From JBGTHB01 sp041746415 (GTDB lineage Bacteria > Pseudomonadota > Gammaproteobacteria > Coxiellales > Coxiellaceae): a DNA stretch of 5,939 nt. Under the pieces are notes generated by a model. That model made no database searches. It was not told the DNA's origin and was given only the letters and a program-made list of their open reading frames with translations. Shown piece after piece: positions 4,977 through 5,939 of this stretch. The stretch covers positions 1-5,939 of the forward strand of contig JBGTHB010000152.1 in the NCBI GenBank assembly GCA_041746415.1, written 5' to 3'. The first letter of the stretch is position 1. Every line of letters begins with the position of its first letter. Made by a program: the position numbers and the translations under genes.

Positions 4977-5939
4977 TTTAATTTTTCCAATAGATGACCG
5001 AGTTTTTCACGCTTCGCTTTCAAATAACGTATGTTTTTTACCGTTGGCGCCGTTTCCAATGCCACACGCTCAATAACATTTAAACCATATTCTTGTAACG
5101 CCGTTAACTTAGCGGGATTATTCGTTAATAACTTAATTGTTTGTATGCCTAACAGCTTAAGGATTTGCGCCGCCAAACCATATTCGCGCGCATCACTAGG
5201 AAAACCGAGTTGATGATTTGCCTCAACTGTATCTAATCCTGCATCTTGCAAAGCATAGGCCTTAATTTTATTGGTCAAGCCAATGCCGCGGCCTTCTTGC
5301 CGTAAGTACAATAATACCCCGCCTTTTTCGCGCATTTTTTCTAGTGCCGACGCTAATTGCAAACCACAATCACAGCGGCTAGAAGCAAACACATCTCCCG
5401 TTAAACATTCTGAATGCAAGCGCAACAAGACTGGCTGTGAAAAATCTGTTTTTTTTGCAATTAATGCCACATGCTCATAGCCATCCACATCTGAAACAAA
5501 TGTTTTAATAAAAAAATCGCCGTACTGCTGCGTGGGTAACTCAGCACTGGATTTTTCATGAATTAGATTTTCGGTCATGATGCGGTAATAAATTAAATCA
5601 CGCATGGAAATTATCGGCATTTGATGTTTTTGCGCAAAGCAGCTTAACTCTTTTAAACGTGCCATAGTGCCATCATCATTCATTACTTCACAAATGACTG
5701 CCGCTGGTTTTAAGCCAGCTAAACGTGCTAAATCCACCGCTCCTTCCGTATGACCAGGACGTTGCAATACACCGCCCGGCTGCGCTTTAAGTGGAAACAT
5801 ATGACCAGGCATAACAATATCGTCCGCACTATTATTTTCATCAATAGCTGTTAATACTGTGTGTGCGCGATCTTGAGCTGAAATTCCGGTGGTTACACCA
5901 TTTTTTGCCTCAATAGATATCCCAAATGCAGTTTGATGC
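4973..5939 (-). CDS. ribBA: Bifunctional 3,4-dihydroxy-2-butanone 4-phosphate synthase / GTP cyclohydrolase II, 5'-truncated by the window edge
   Basis: RibBA supplies both early riboflavin precursors: the RibB half converts ribulose 5-phosphate to dihydroxybutanone phosphate, and the RibA half opens the GTP ring. The frame stays open to the window end, giving 321 visible residues; roughly 90 N-terminal residues, with the first RibB acidic motif, are outside. RibB part: NGVTTGISAQDR (13-24), MPGHMFPL, HTE with His63, and CEVMNDDGTMA with Glu84. After a short linker (about 125-139) the RibA part runs from about 140. It has the zinc cysteines C178, C189 and C191 (C-x10-C-x-C), RQEGRGIGL (213-221), ANHQLGFPSDAR with D249 and R251, and the terminal GHLL. 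The RibA domain is complete, so both activities are expected; in some proteobacterial fusions it is degenerate. The ATG at 5810-5812 is internal (MPGHMFP lies mid-domain). An A8 run in codons 161-164 could cause slippage. Confidence 0.97.
   Translation of the reverse strand, partial: HQTAFGISIEAKNGVTTGISAQDRAHTVLTAIDENNSADDIVMPGHMFPLKAQPGGVLQRPGHTEGAVDLARLAGLKPAAVICEVMNDDGTMARLKELSCFAQKHQMPIISMRDLIYYRIMTENLIHEKSSAELPTQQYGDFFIKTFVSDVDGYEHVALIAKKTDFSQPVLLRLHSECLTGDVFASSRCDCGLQLASALEKMREKGGVLLYLRQEGRGIGLTNKIKAYALQDAGLDTVEANHQLGFPSDAREYGLAAQILKLLGIQTIKLLTNNPAKLTALQEYGLNVIERVALETAPTVKNIRYLKAKREKLGHLLEKLK

Noticed and set aside
5810..5812. ATG that could be taken as the start of ribBA
   Set aside because: The frame stays open to the window end and encodes conserved RibB sequence (NGVTTGISAQDR) upstream of this codon.
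1..5939. tRNA, rRNA, CRISPR, insertion sequence, phage or toxin-antitoxin content
   Set aside because: Nearly all bases are accounted for by recognisable housekeeping genes. The longest non-coding gap is 65 bases, and no terminal repeats, repeat arrays or transposase-like frames are visible.

Overview
The window looks like ordinary chromosomal DNA of a moderately AT-rich gammaproteobacterium. DnaX, RecR, YbaB, PerM, RibBA and RibH all match the Escherichia coli type along their length. The dnaX-(ybaB)-recR order and the fused RibBA followed by RibH are typical of Gammaproteobacteria. The AT-rich codon use and a deformylase-like gene behind ybaB would suit a Legionellales-like lineage, but that is an inference I cannot test here. 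Coding density is about 97%, and there is no tRNA, rRNA, CRISPR array, transposon or prophage signal.

Left half, plus strand (1-3344): five tightly packed genes that read as one operon. They are dnaX (5' end outside the window), a divergent YbaB/EbfC-family gene, recR, a canonical ybaB, and a peptide deformylase-like gene that overlaps ybaB by 17 bases. The gaps are about 20 bases. The first four genes link the clamp loader, nucleoid-associated proteins and recombinational repair. The deformylase-like protein would act on new polypeptides.

Right half, minus strand (5939 down to 3385): ribBA (5' end outside the window), ribH overlapping it by four bases (ATGA), then perM, a PerM/AI-2E-family membrane protein. 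RibBA makes both precursors of lumazine, and RibH condenses their products. The two halves converge at 3345-3384, where nested inverted repeats lie.

Most notable points: recR sits between two different YbaB paralogues. DnaX lacks nearly all of the tau-specific helicase-binding region and the E. coli frameshift heptamer. The deformylase keeps its metal ligands but has HELAH in place of HExDH and carries a C-terminal extension of about 70 residues. An A8 slippery run lies in ribBA just inside the GTP cyclohydrolase II domain. I see no clear evidence of a wholly new system; the double-YbaB arrangement and the modified deformylase are the best leads.
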